NCBI GenBank assembly: GCA_030447245.1
Contig: JAUJPG010000009.1
Span: 49,954 to 113,953 of the forward strand
Direction: 5' to 3'
Source: Chloroflexota bacterium
Lineage (GTDB): Bacteria > Chloroflexota > UBA6077 > JACCZL01
DNA: 64,000 bases
The position numbers and the translations under genes are program-made. How positions within the stretch are numbered: the stretch's first letter is position 1; every line of letters begins with the position of its first letter. Positions 1 to 8,381 of this stretch are shown here, one piece after another. The notes under the pieces were generated by a model, which saw only the letters and a list, made by a program, of their open reading frames with translations, had not been told where the DNA came from and did not search any database.

Positions 1-563
1 TGCTGAGCTGAAAGGTCCGGGTCCTCGGTGACGCCGGCCCGCTTCTTGGCTTGATCGAAGACGTGATCGAATTGCTCGGCCGAGATACCCTGGACGATTC
101 GTCCGAACATCTGGATGAAGCGCCGATAGGCGTCGAGGGCGAACCGCGGGTTGTCGGTCAGCTTGGCCAGGCCCTCGACGCTCTGGTCATTCAGCCCGAG
201 GTTGAGGACCGTGTCCATCATGCCCGGCATCGACACCCGCGCGCCGGAGCGGACCGAGACGAGCAGCGGGTCGTTCGCGTCGCCGAGCCGCTTGCCGACC
301 TTCTCCTCGATCGTGGCCAGCGCCTCCAGCGTCTGCTCCCACAGACCGGCCGGAAACTCGTTGTTCGCCGCGTAGTACGCGACACACGCCTCGGTGGTGA
401 TGGTGAAGCCGGGCGGTACCGGCAGCCCCGCGCGGGTCATCCCGGCGACGCCCGCCCCCTTGCCGCCGAGAAGGTCGCGCAGCTCGCCGCTGCCTTCCTC
501 GAACAGGTACACCCACTTGGTCGACGTGCCGGCCCGCGGCTCGATGGTGCTCGTCTGAGCCAT
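1..563 (-). CDS. ppdK: Pyruvate, phosphate dikinase, N-terminal part (cut by window edge)
   Basis: Interconverts pyruvate, ATP and phosphate with PEP, AMP and PPi in the cytosol. The visible 187 residues open with the PPDK nucleotide-binding domain: GGKGAG at about 33-38, the PVPPGFTITTEAC stretch at about 48-60, and RSGARVSMPGMMDTVLN at about 105-121, which is highly characteristic of PPDK rather than PEP synthase. The ATG at 561-563 fits the family N-terminus and follows a purine-rich GGAGGGGG stretch. The rest of the roughly 880-residue protein lies off the left edge. No frame break is seen in the visible part. The gene points away from the neighbouring IS element, so it is probably separately transcribed. 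Confidence 0.93.
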   Translation of the reverse strand, partial: MAQTSTIEPRAGTSTKWVYLFEEGSGELRDLLGGKGAGVAGMTRAGLPVPPGFTITTEACVAYYAANNEFPAGLWEQTLEALATIEEKVGKRLGDANDPLLVSVRSGARVSMPGMMDTVLNLGLNDQSVEGLAKLTDNPRFALDAYRRFIQMFGRIVQGISAEQFDHVFDQAKKRAGVTEDPDLSAQ

Positions 564-748
564 GGCGAACGACCCCCTCCTGCAGCCGTGGCGCGCGCGC
601 TGTCGCGGCGCCCAGTGCGATCCGTTGCGCGACTCGCCGCACCGCGGGTCGCTGGTGTCTTCCAGAGCGTGGCCGCCCCGCGACATCACGGCAGGGACGA
701 TTCAGGAATGGTAGGCAGGCCGGTCGGAGGGCGTCAACCGGAGCAGCT

Positions 749-2213
749 CCAGTTCCCGGAGAACTGGGCGGGGGTGAGGGGGAATCGGAGAGAGCCACAG
801 AACTTGCAGTCGGGGTGTTGGGAGGTACGCCGACAGGCAAGGGACCGTGGCTCTGCGCGAGCGCGGGCGGCTGGCCGCGCTCCTGACCAGGATACTCGAC
901 GGAGCTCGGAGCCAGCGGGGCTGGCGGGAGCCGGACGCGCGCAACGGGCGGACCTGGCGGCAGTTGGTGTTGGGGGTGCTGGTCCGGCGCTCGACCCGGC
1001 TGTTGACGCTGGGGCAGGCCGTGCGCGGCCAGCGGCGGGCCGGTCGCGCCAAGGCCAGCGCCCAAGGCCTGGGCTACTTCCTGGCGGTGGCGCGGATCCC
1101 GCTGCGCCCGCTCAGTGCCCGCGTGCTCGCGGCCGCCGTGGGGGAGCTGTCGGCCGCGCGGCTGGCGAGCTATCGCGGCACGGCGCTGGTGGTGATCGAC
1201 CCGACGGACTACGCCAAGCGGAGTCGTGGTCGGGGCCGACGGGGGCGACAGATGCAGTACGTCGGGCGGGTCCGGGCGCCTCGCCCCAAGGCTGGACGGC
1301 GGGTGCCGCCCCGGCGGGCGGACGTGGCGACGAGCTTCGGCTAGGTCGACGTGTGGGCCGGCCTGGTCCTGCGGCGGCAGCAGTGCCTGCCGCTGGCGCG
1401 GCAGCTGTGCTCGCGCGCCCACCCGCAGCTGCCCAGTCAGAATCGGGTCGACGAGGCCGTGCTGGCCGAGGCGCTCGGCCTGCTGCGGCGGGCCGGGCTC
1501 GAGGCGATCGCGATCGGCGACCGCGGCCTCGGGCGCAAGGAGCGGCTGGTCCGGCTGGCCGGCCGCCGCCAGGCGTTCGTCTTCCGGATCGATGCCGCTG
1601 TGAGCGTGCGCCACCCCGGCACCGCGCGGGAGCTCGGGCTGGCCGCCCTGCTGGCCGCGCAGCGACCCTTGGGCGCGGTCATCTGGAACCGCGGCGAGCG
1701 TGGCGCCGTGCGCTGCGCCGTCCGCTCGCTGCGGCCGACCTTCTGCTTCAGCCGGACCGGCCGCCAGGCCGACGTGCAGACGGCCACGCTCAGCGTCGTC
1801 GCGCTGCGCCCGCTCGACGACGCGGCCGAACCGCTGGTGCTGGCCACCACCCTGCCGACCCGCACGCTGGCCCAAGCCAAGGGCGTCGCCTGGGTCGACG
1901 GCCAGCGCTGGGCGGTCGAAACCGCGTTGGAGACGCTCAAGGCCTGGGGCCTGGGCGCCTTCATGGTCCGCTCCTGGCAGGCGATCGACCGGCTGCTCTG
2001 GGTCGTGGCCCTGGCCTACGCCTTGGCCGTGTTGGCCCTGCGCGACCCGCGCTTAGACCGCCTCCGCGACCGCGCCGTCGCCCTGCTCCGCCAGCAGGCC
2101 ACCGTCGGCCGACGCCTGACCCCCGGCAAGCTCGCCGAGGCCCTCGGCCTCGACTTCGTCACCCACCAACGCGCCTGGGCCTCCTGCTGGCTCACCTGAT
2201 TACTGGGAACTGG
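749..2213 (+). mobile_element. IS4-family insertion sequence with candidate short terminal inverted repeats
   Basis: The transposase reading frame is bracketed by CCAGTTCCC at 749-757 and its inverted copy GGGAACTGG at 2205-2213, which I take as candidate terminal inverted repeats. The right copy sits just after the transposase stop, as expected for a compact IS. The match is only 9 bp and I see no convincing target-site duplication, so the exact ends are inferred. The element sits between ppdK and the VapBC pair. Confidence 0.55.
847..2199 (+). pseudogene. IS4-family DDE transposase interrupted by one in-frame amber codon
   Basis: The two halves (847-1344 and 1351-2199) are in the same frame and separated only by a TAG at 1342-1344 inside the conserved SFG-x-VDVWAGL stretch, where a tyrosine or similar residue is expected. 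DDE features are visible: VVIDPTDYAKR (first Asp), AIGDRGLGRK (second Asp), and the IS4 signature R-3-E-6-K in RWAVETALETLK, with Asp instead of the usual Tyr two residues before the Arg. Without the stop the protein would be about 450 residues, normal for IS4. A single substitution or sequencing error could restore it, so it may be a recently inactivated or miscalled element. Confidence 0.85.
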
Positions 2214-2313
2214 TGGAGCAGCGCGTCCGCGGCTGACTCCACAGGCCCCCGCGGCACGATGGCAAGCCAGCCTCAGCATCCGCCGACGATCAGGGCAGCG
2301 AGCGGTGGTCGCC

Positions 2314-2736
2314 CTACAAGGCCGTGATGCGCCGAGCGAGCGGGGTGCCGCGCAGGGCATTGACCAGCCGCTGGTCGGCAGTGACCACCTGGCAATCCTC
2401 CGACTCCGCCAATGCCAGGTACAGCGCATCGTACACCGTCCGTTGGAAGCCGATCGCGATGGTCAACGCGGTCCCGATCAGCAGACTCGCCGAATGGAGC
2501 GTCAGGGGCAACCCGGACACGAACAGATGCAGCATGGACTCCGCATCCGCGATTGGCAAGGCCCCACGGCGAACCTTCTTCCACAGGATGTTGCCGACCT
2601 CGGGCACCAGGAGATCCGGTGCCAGCAGCGGACGGCGGCCGGTCAGGAGTTCCGCTGCCTCACGGCTGCCATCCTCCGGCACGTACCACTTGACGGCGAC
2701 GCTAGCGTCGACCACCAACCCGGCCGACGAGATCAC
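2314..2736 (-). CDS. vapC: VapC-type PIN-domain ribonuclease toxin
   Basis: A 140-residue PIN-domain protein, the endoribonuclease toxin of a type II toxin-antitoxin pair. The four acidic metal-binding positions are present: D10 in VVDASV, E46 in LVPEVGN, D103 in VYDALYLALAE and D121 in VVTADQRL. The GTG start at 2734-2736 overlaps the antitoxin stop (GTGA), the usual coupling in VapBC operons. Length and order (antitoxin first) are typical. The tRNA or RNA target cannot be read from sequence. The module looks intact, unlike the IS upstream. Confidence 0.92.
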   Translation of the reverse strand: MISSAGLVVDASVAVKWYVPEDGSREAAELLTGRRPLLAPDLLVPEVGNILWKKVRRGALPIADAESMLHLFVSGLPLTLHSASLLIGTALTIAIGFQRTVYDALYLALAESEDCQVVTADQRLVNALRGTPLARRITAL

Positions 2737-2975
2737 CGCTCGCGGTCCTCCCGCACCTCAGCTGCGCTATCGCCGAACGTGCGCCCGCTCCGCGCGAGCC
2801 GCTCCCGGATCTCCGCCGCCAGCCGTGCATGATCCTCTCTTGTTGCGCGCTCGCGGGCGGCGGCTTCGATGATGCTCAGCAGCTCCTGTTGCAGCGACCG
2901 TCGATTCTGAGCGGCGCGCTCCTTGAGCGACTCGAGCACTTCCTGCGACACGTCGCGCACGAGGACATCAGTCAT
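2733..2975 (-). CDS. vapB: VapB/FitA-like ribbon-helix-helix antitoxin
   Basis: An 80-residue protein beginning MTDVLVRDVSQEVLESLKER, with the short beta strand plus two helices of a FitA-like ribbon-helix-helix DNA-binding domain (about residues 1-45) and a charged C-terminal tail (REDHARLAAEIRERLARSG) of the kind that wraps the PIN toxin. The ATG at 2973-2975 was chosen because GGAGGG lies just upstream and because the RHH fold starts there; a longer upstream reading is possible but has no family support. It would bind and neutralise VapC and repress its own promoter. Confidence 0.87.
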   Translation of the reverse strand: MTDVLVRDVSQEVLESLKERAAQNRRSLQQELLSIIEAAARERATREDHARLAAEIRERLARSGRTFGDSAAEVREDRER

Positions 2976-2988
2976 GATTACCCTCCAG

Positions 2989-3009
2989 ATGATAGCATTA
3001 TGATAGCAT
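2989..3009 (-). promoter_or_regulatory. Candidate VapB operator: two 10-bp direct repeats over the promoter
   Basis: ATGATAGCAT occurs at 2989-2998 and again at 3000-3009, an 11-bp step that places both on the same DNA face. The block lies 13 bp upstream of the vapB start and is far more A/T-rich than its surroundings. On the minus strand it contains TATCAT- and CATAAT-like -10 sequences. A ribbon-helix-helix autoregulator bound here would cover the promoter. Seen: the repeats and their position. Inferred: the operator function. Confidence 0.55.
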
Positions 3010-3319
3010 GCGAAACGTGCGGTGTTCGACGGGTGTCGGTGAGGGAACCCGTCATGCGTGGCACTGGATCTGCCGCCAATGACGCTGTGCGGATCTTGCA
3101 ACCCGTGCGATGAGCGCCTGGTCAGCGCCGTCCGCGGCCCTCACGTTCGCCCAGTTCTCCCGGGTTTCGGGGATGGTGCAGAAGATGCCAGCAGGCACCT
3201 CGATGATCACGTTGGGATTCGGAGAAGAATCACCTCCGAAGAGCTTGATCGACTCTTTCGGTTCACATTCATCGCCGACCTTCGAAGGGCCAACCCCTGC
3301 GGCAGCAGACCCATTCGAG
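3010..3319. other. Intergenic stretch without a recognisable gene
   Basis: These 310 bases separate the vapBC promoter from the serS stop codon. I find no coding region resembling a known family, no tRNA and no convincing terminator hairpin with a T-run. The only notable feature is the A/T-rich operator just to its left. Confidence 0.5.
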
Positions 3320-4594
3320 TCAGGCCTGAGTGCTGATGATCTCGATCCCTCCCATGTATGGCAGCAACACGTCCGGGACGCGGACCGAGCCGTCCGGCTG
3401 CTGGTACGTTTCCAGGATGGCGATCAGCACGCGCGGCAGGGCCAGCCCAGAGCCGTTCAGCGTGTGCGGGTACTCGGGGCGGGCGCCGGGCTCCGGACGG
3501 TAGCGGATATTGGCGCGGCGGGCCTGGTAGTCGCCGGCATTGCTGCACGAAGAGACCTCGAGCCACTCCTGCTGGCCCGGCGCCCATGCCTCCAGGTCAA
3601 ACGTCTTGGTCATCGCAAAGCCAAGGTCGCCGCTGCAGAGCTGGACGACGCGGTAGGTGAGGCCGAGTCGTTCGAGCAGCGTCGACGCGTGACCGAGCAG
3701 CCGGTCCAGCTCAGCATCCGAGCTGCCTGGCTCGACCAGCTTCACCATCTCGACCTTGTCGAACTGGTGGCCGCGCTTGATCCCGCGCACGTCGCGGCCG
3801 GCCGAGAACTTCTCACGTCGGAAGCAGGCGGTGTAGGCGCAATAGTCGATCGGCAGGGCGTCGGCCGAAAGGATCTCACCAGCATGGATGTTGACCAGCA
3901 CCACCTCGGCCGTTGGGATCAGCCACAGGTCTTCTTCGGCGTCGTGGTACAGGTTGTCCCGAAACTTTGGGAGCTGGCCGCTGGCGACCATCACCTCTTC
4001 CTTGACCAGGTACGGCGGGTAGACCTCCGTGTAGCCGTGCTCGCGGGTGTGGACGTCCAGGAACCAGGCGATGAGCGCCCGCTGAAGCCGCGCGGCGGCC
4101 CCGCGCAGGTGGTAAAAGCGTGTCCCGCTCAACTTGACCCCGCGCTCGAAGTCGATGATCCGCAGCCGCTCGCCCAGCTCCCAGTGCGGCCGTGGCGCGA
4201 AGTCGAGGCGCTTCGGTTCGCCGACCACGCGCACCACGACGTTGCCCGATTCGTCGTCGCCCTCCGGCACAGAGGGATCAACCAGGTTCGGCACCCGCAG
4301 CACCAGCGCGTCCAGGCGTCGCTCGATGTCGGTCGCCTCGTCGTCCAGAACCTTGATTCGCTCGCGCAGCTCGCGCAGCGCCGCCAGCGCTTCCTCGGAC
4401 GGCTTGCCGGCCCGCCCGATCTCCTTGCTCGCCTTGTTCTGCTCGGCGCGCAGGGTGTCCCGTTGGTCCACCAGCGCCCGTCGCCGCGCGTCCGTCTCGA
4501 GGATCGCGTCGACCAGCGTTGGGTCCTCGCGCCGAGACGCCATCGCGCGGCGCACGGCGTCGGGTTGGGAGCGGATGTACGTCAGCGCAAGCAC
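3320..4594 (-). CDS. serS: Seryl-tRNA synthetase
   Basis: Charges tRNA-Ser with serine (class II). The 424-residue length is typical. The N-terminal half (about 30-105) is the charged antiparallel coiled-coil arm that recognises the long variable arm of tRNA-Ser. Class II motif 2 is seen as FRREKFSAGRDVRGIKRGHQ and motif 3 as LNGSGLALPRVLIAILE, where the family usually has a Glu-containing stretch followed by a Gly-Ala-Arg type ending, so it is slightly divergent. It lies 48 bp downstream of lysS on the same strand, in the order greA-lysS-serS. Two tRNA-Ser genes occur at 22 kb in this window. Confidence 0.97.
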   Translation of the reverse strand: MLALTYIRSQPDAVRRAMASRREDPTLVDAILETDARRRALVDQRDTLRAEQNKASKEIGRAGKPSEEALAALRELRERIKVLDDEATDIERRLDALVLRVPNLVDPSVPEGDDESGNVVVRVVGEPKRLDFAPRPHWELGERLRIIDFERGVKLSGTRFYHLRGAAARLQRALIAWFLDVHTREHGYTEVYPPYLVKEEVMVASGQLPKFRDNLYHDAEEDLWLIPTAEVVLVNIHAGEILSADALPIDYCAYTACFRREKFSAGRDVRGIKRGHQFDKVEMVKLVEPGSSDAELDRLLGHASTLLERLGLTYRVVQLCSGDLGFAMTKTFDLEAWAPGQQEWLEVSSCSNAGDYQARRANIRYRPEPGARPEYPHTLNGSGLALPRVLIAILETYQQPDGSVRVPDVLLPYMGGIEIISTQA

Positions 4595-4642
4595 GACCCT
4601 TACTCCACAGCCTGATCGGATTGTAGCGCGGGAACGAGTGCG

Positions 4643-6115
4643 CTACTCGATGCTTCGGAGTTGCGGAAACAGGATCACGTCGCGGATCCTGCGTTGGCCA
4701 GTCAGCAGCATCGCGAGGCGGTCGATGCCCATCCCCATCCCGCCGGTCGGGGGCATCCCGTGCTCGAGCGCTTCGAGGAACTCGGCGTCGAACGGCTGGG
4801 CCTCTTCGTCGCCGGCGCCCTTCAGCCGAACCTGCTCCAGGAACCGCGCGCGCTGCTCCAGCGGATCATTCAGCTCTGAAAAGGCGTTGGCGATCTCCAT
4901 ACCGCCGCAGAACGCCTCGAACCGTTCGACCACGTCTGGCCGGTCTGGCCGCCTCTTCGCCAGCGGCGAGAGCTCGACCGGGTAGTCGACGAAGAAGACC
5001 GGCTCCCTGATCTTTGGCTCCACAAAGGTGCTCAGTAGCTCGTCGATCAGCTTACCGCGGCTCCAGCCAGGCTGGGTCCGTAGGCCGGCCTCGGCGGCCG
5101 CGCGCGCGAGCGACTCCGCGTCCGGACACGCCTCGTAATCGACGCTGGAGCCTTGGAGAATCGCGTCGCGCAGGGGGACGCGTGGCCAGGGCGGCGACAG
5201 GTCCACCTCCTCCTCGCCGAGCGTGATCCGCGGGCTCCCCAGCGCCCGCTCGGCAACCGTCGCCACCAGCTCCTCGGTCAGCGCCATGATGTCCCGATAG
5301 TCTGCGTAGGCCTGGTACGCCTCGAGCATCGTGAACTCTGGGTTGTGCTTCAGTGACAGCCCCTCGTTACGGAAATTGCGCCCCAACTCGAACACCCGCT
5401 CGATGCCCCCGATGATGCACCGCTTGAGGTAGAGCTCCAGGGCGATTCTCAGGTAGAGGGTGCGATCGAGGGCGTTGTAGTACGTCTCGAACGGTCGCGC
5501 CGCGCCGCCGCCGGGTACCGCCTGGAGGACCGGTGTTTCCACCTCCAGGAAGCCCCGCTCGACCAGGAAGGTACGGACCTCGTGGATGATCCGACTGCGC
5601 AGCCGGAACACGTCGGCCACCTCGGGATTGGCGATCAGGTCGAGGTAGCGCCGACGCAAGCGTGTTTCGACGTCCTGCAGTCCGTGCCACTTTTCCGGCA
5701 GGGGCCGCAGGGACTTGGCGAGCACGGCGTATTCGACCGCCTGGACCGTGACCTCACCGGTCCGCGTGCGGATCGTGTTGCCGACGACTCCCAGGAAGTC
5801 GCCGGCCTCGATCGCGTCCAGCAATCCATACGCCTGCTCGCCAAGGACGTCCTGCTTGAAGTAGGCTTGGATCTGGCCGCTGCCATCCAGCAGGTGGAGG
5901 AACGTCGCCCGGCCCATCCGCCGAATGCCGCCGACGACGCGGCCCGCGACGCGGACCGGCCGCCCCGGCGCCGTGTCGAACGTGGGGGTCACCTCGGCGG
6001 CCAGGTCGGTCCGCGCGAACCGCGCTGGGTACGGGTCAACGCCCGCGGCGCGAAGTTGCTCGAGCTTGGCGAGGCGCTCCTCGGGGAGCCGGGCATGCTC
6101 GGCGTTGTCGGTCAT
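4643..6115 (-). CDS. lysS: Lysyl-tRNA synthetase, class II
   Basis: Charges tRNA-Lys. About 490 residues with the expected layout: an N-terminal OB-fold anticodon-binding domain (VRVAGRVVGGIRRMGRATFLH, about 53-75) and a class II catalytic core with motif 2 (VFELGRNFRNEGLSLKHNPEF) and motif 3 near the C-terminus (GGMGMGIDRLAMLLTGQ). The ATG at 6113-6115 was preferred over an in-frame TTG one codon earlier. It sits between greA and serS on the minus strand and is probably co-transcribed; the 115-bp gap to greA holds no clear terminator. Confidence 0.96.
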   Translation of the reverse strand: MTDNAEHARLPEERLAKLEQLRAAGVDPYPARFARTDLAAEVTPTFDTAPGRPVRVAGRVVGGIRRMGRATFLHLLDGSGQIQAYFKQDVLGEQAYGLLDAIEAGDFLGVVGNTIRTRTGEVTVQAVEYAVLAKSLRPLPEKWHGLQDVETRLRRRYLDLIANPEVADVFRLRSRIIHEVRTFLVERGFLEVETPVLQAVPGGGAARPFETYYNALDRTLYLRIALELYLKRCIIGGIERVFELGRNFRNEGLSLKHNPEFTMLEAYQAYADYRDIMALTEELVATVAERALGSPRITLGEEEVDLSPPWPRVPLRDAILQGSSVDYEACPDAESLARAAAEAGLRTQPGWSRGKLIDELLSTFVEPKIREPVFFVDYPVELSPLAKRRPDRPDVVERFEAFCGGMEIANAFSELNDPLEQRARFLEQVRLKGAGDEEAQPFDAEFLEALEHGMPPTGGMGMGIDRLAMLLTGQRRIRDVILFPQLRSIE

Positions 6116-6230
6116 CAAGTGTCGGTGATCAACTCTCAGCCAGCGGTGTTCGGAGAAAGGTCTACCCCGTCGCCCGACCTGAGGCCGGCTCCCGTCCGTC
6201 GCGCGAGGAGACCTGGGCCTGAAAACCGAC

Positions 6231-6698
6231 CTAGTCGACCGAGACGACGGTCAGCTGGAAGCTGCCGGCGGGCGCGGCCACCGCGGCCTCATCGCCGGCC
6301 CGCTTGCCGAGAAGCGCGCGGCCGACTGGCGATTCGTTCGAGATCAGCCCATGTCGCGGGTCCGCCTCGACCGAGCCCACGATCGTGTACTGCTCGACGA
6401 CCCCGTCGCTGTCCTTGACCGTGACGTGCGAGCCCAGGCCGATCACATCAGAGTGCGGGCCTTCGCCGATCAGTTGGGCGTTCGCCAGGGCTGCTTCTAG
6501 CTCCTGGATCCTGCCCTCGATGAACGCTTGCTCGCTCTTCGCCTCGTCGTACTCGGCGTTGTCGAGCGCGTCGGTGAACTCCTTGGACTGGCGGATGCGC
6601 TCGGCGACGCGGGGACGCCTGACAGTGCGGAGCTGTTCCAGCTCGTCCTCGAACTTCTTGAACCCAGCCCGCGTCAGGTACACCACACGTGGCGCCAT
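6231..6698 (-). CDS. greA: Transcription elongation factor GreA
   Basis: Rescues backtracked RNA polymerase by stimulating transcript cleavage in the secondary channel. The 155-residue product has the N-terminal coiled coil (FKKFEDELEQLRTVRRPRVAERI) with the acidic tip segment DALDNAEYDEAKSEQAFIEGRI, where the paired acidic residues position Mg2+, and the C-terminal FKBP-like domain (VTVKDSDGV ... SPVGRALLGKRAGDEA). The ATG at 6696-6698 starts directly before the conserved VYLTRAGFKKFEDEL; an upstream in-frame extension of 14 residues looks non-native. It heads the greA-lysS-serS group. Confidence 0.95.
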   Translation of the reverse strand: MAPRVVYLTRAGFKKFEDELEQLRTVRRPRVAERIRQSKEFTDALDNAEYDEAKSEQAFIEGRIQELEAALANAQLIGEGPHSDVIGLGSHVTVKDSDGVVEQYTIVGSVEADPRHGLISNESPVGRALLGKRAGDEAAVAAPAGSFQLTVVSVD

Positions 6699-6870
6699 GG
6701 TGGATCCTGTCCTTCGAGGCGGGAGCTCTCCGCCCGTCATGCGCCAAGTGCCAGCCCGGCCTCAGCACACCGAACGGCGACCCCACACCCACACTTCCGA
6801 GTGGCTGCTCGTCAAGCGTCCAATGCGGCGTGGATTATCGTCAGCCCTCCGAGCGCGTGTCAAGCGTGCG

Positions 6871-8174
6871 TATTGCCTCATAAGTCCGGACACGGGACGG
6901 GATACGTTGCCTCGCAACCCACGACACTGAGGGGGAGTGAGGGCATGAGCGTGAGGCAGCAGAGCAAGCACGAGTTGGCGGCGGCGATCAGTGGGCGGTA
7001 TCGTCGGGCCGGGCGGGCGGACAAGGGACGGATCTTGGACGAGTTCGTCGCGGCGACCCCGGGTACGAGCGGACGTGGGCCATCCCGGCTGCTGCGGGGC
7101 GGTCCGCCGCGGCCGCGCGTCGGCCACGGCGGGCGGCCACGGACGTACTCGTCGGTGGTGGTCGGGGCGCTGCGGGCGGCGGCCGAGGCCAGCGGCTGGC
7201 GTGCGGCAAGCGGCTGGCACCGTTTCTGGGAGCTGGTGCCCGGCCCTGGAGGCCGAGGGCGGCCTGGCCGGCCTCGGTCGTGCGCGCGCAGCTGGTGCGG
7301 ATGAGCGCGGCGACGATCGATCGTCGGCTGCGGCCCTTCCGCCTGCAGGCGCGTCCGCACGGGCTGGGAACGACCAAGCGGGGCACGCTGCTCAAGCAGC
7401 AGGTCGCGGTGCGGACGTGCACCCCCTGGGACGAGGGCGGGTCGGGTTCGTCGAGATCGACCTGGTGGCGCATTGCGGACTCAGCACGGCGGCCATTCCC
7501 TGAACACCCTGACGGTCACCGACGTGGCCAGCGGCTGGACCGAGTGCATCGGGGTCTGGGGCAAGGGCCAGGCGGCGGTCTTCGCCGCCCTGCAGGCGGT
7601 GCGCGCGCGCCTGCCCTTCCCGCTGCTGGGGATCGACTCGGACAACGGCGCGGAGTTCCTCAACGCCCACCTGGTCCGCTACTGCGAGCAGGCGGGCCTG
7701 ACCTTCACCCGCAGCCGGCCGTACTGGAAGAATGACCAGGCCCATGTCGAGCAGAAGAACTGGTCGGTCGTGCGCAAGCTGATCGGCTACGATCGCTACG
7801 AGAGCGAGGCGGCCCTGGCCCACCTGAACGCAGTCTACGAGCGGCTGCGGGTCTGGACCAACCACCGGCAGCCGGTGCTCAAGCTGATCGGCAAGGAGCG
7901 GCGCGGCGCCAGGGTGACCAAGCGGTACGACACCGCGCAGACGCCGTACCGACGGGTGCTGGACGTCGGCGTGCTCGACGGAGCCACCCGCCAGAGCCTG
8001 GCGGCCGAGCACGCCGTCCACGGGCCGGGTCGCCCTGCAGCGTGCGCTCGACGCCGCGGTCGGGGCTTGATCGCCTGCGCGAGCCGCCGCGCAGTGGCAG
8101 ACGACGGTCGCCCGGGTGATCCAGTGAATTGAGGCAACGATCCGCTTCCGGTGTCGGGAAGTATTGAGGCAACA
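6871..8174 (+). mobile_element. Integrase-type insertion sequence with double-box terminal inverted repeats
   Basis: The left end carries TTGCCTC at 6873-6879 and again at 6907-6913; the right end carries the inverted copies GAGGCAA at 8131-8137 and 8166-8172. The box spacing (34 and 35 bp) is nearly identical and the sequence between boxes is also related, so these are about 45-bp terminal inverted repeats with two transposase-binding boxes each. They enclose a single transposase gene. The ends are well preserved although the gene is frameshifted, so the element could still be mobilised in trans. I did not find a clear target duplication. Confidence 0.8.
6945..8132 (+). pseudogene. Integrase-core (IS481/ISNCY-like) transposase, multiply frameshifted
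   Basis: The protein opens MSVRQQSKHELAAAISGRY, typical of the large ISNCY/IS481-like transposases of Chloroflexota and related bacteria, and then changes frame several times. Pieces that can be joined are SAATIDRRLRPFR (near 7310), RVGFVEIDLVAHCG (near 7440, with the first catalytic Asp), LNTLTVTDVASGWTE and LLGIDSDNGAEFLNAHL (second Asp, near 7630), and the NDQAHVEQKNWSVVR block (catalytic Glu, near 7740). At least four shifts are needed, at about 7060, 7400, 7480 and 8030, and the conserved stretch after FVAAT is scrambled. The start follows a GGGGGAGTGAGGG ribosome site. Confidence 0.85.
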
Positions 8175-8296
8175 CGGCGTGCGCCTGCCGGTCCGTGCCC
8201 GGCACCCACTGGAGCGACGCATGCGCGACCGCGGGCGACACTCGCGCGTTGTACCGCTGGTCGGCAGTAGGGCCGTCTCGCGGGCCGGCCATTCCC

Positions 8297-8326
8297 TTGT
8301 GGCCCTCAGCACGATTCCGGAATAAT
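8297..8326 (+). promoter_or_regulatory. Candidate sigma-70 promoter for the secreted hydrolase gene
   Basis: TTGTGG at 8297-8302 and AATAAT at 8321-8326 are separated by 18 bp, about 55 bp upstream of the ATG at 8382. The -10 box is a clear A/T-rich spot in GC-rich surroundings. Not tested; spacing and composition are the only support. Confidence 0.4.
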
Positions 8327-8381
8327 GGCCCGGCCCTGGGCACTGTCTGTGCCCGCGCCCTCGCCACTCGGAGGATTCCGT

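Noticed and set aside
1342..1344. Amber codon in the IS4 transposase as a recoding or pyrrolysine site
   Set aside because: There is no sign of a pyl system or recoding element in the window, and the surrounding elements are decayed. A point mutation or miscall is enough.
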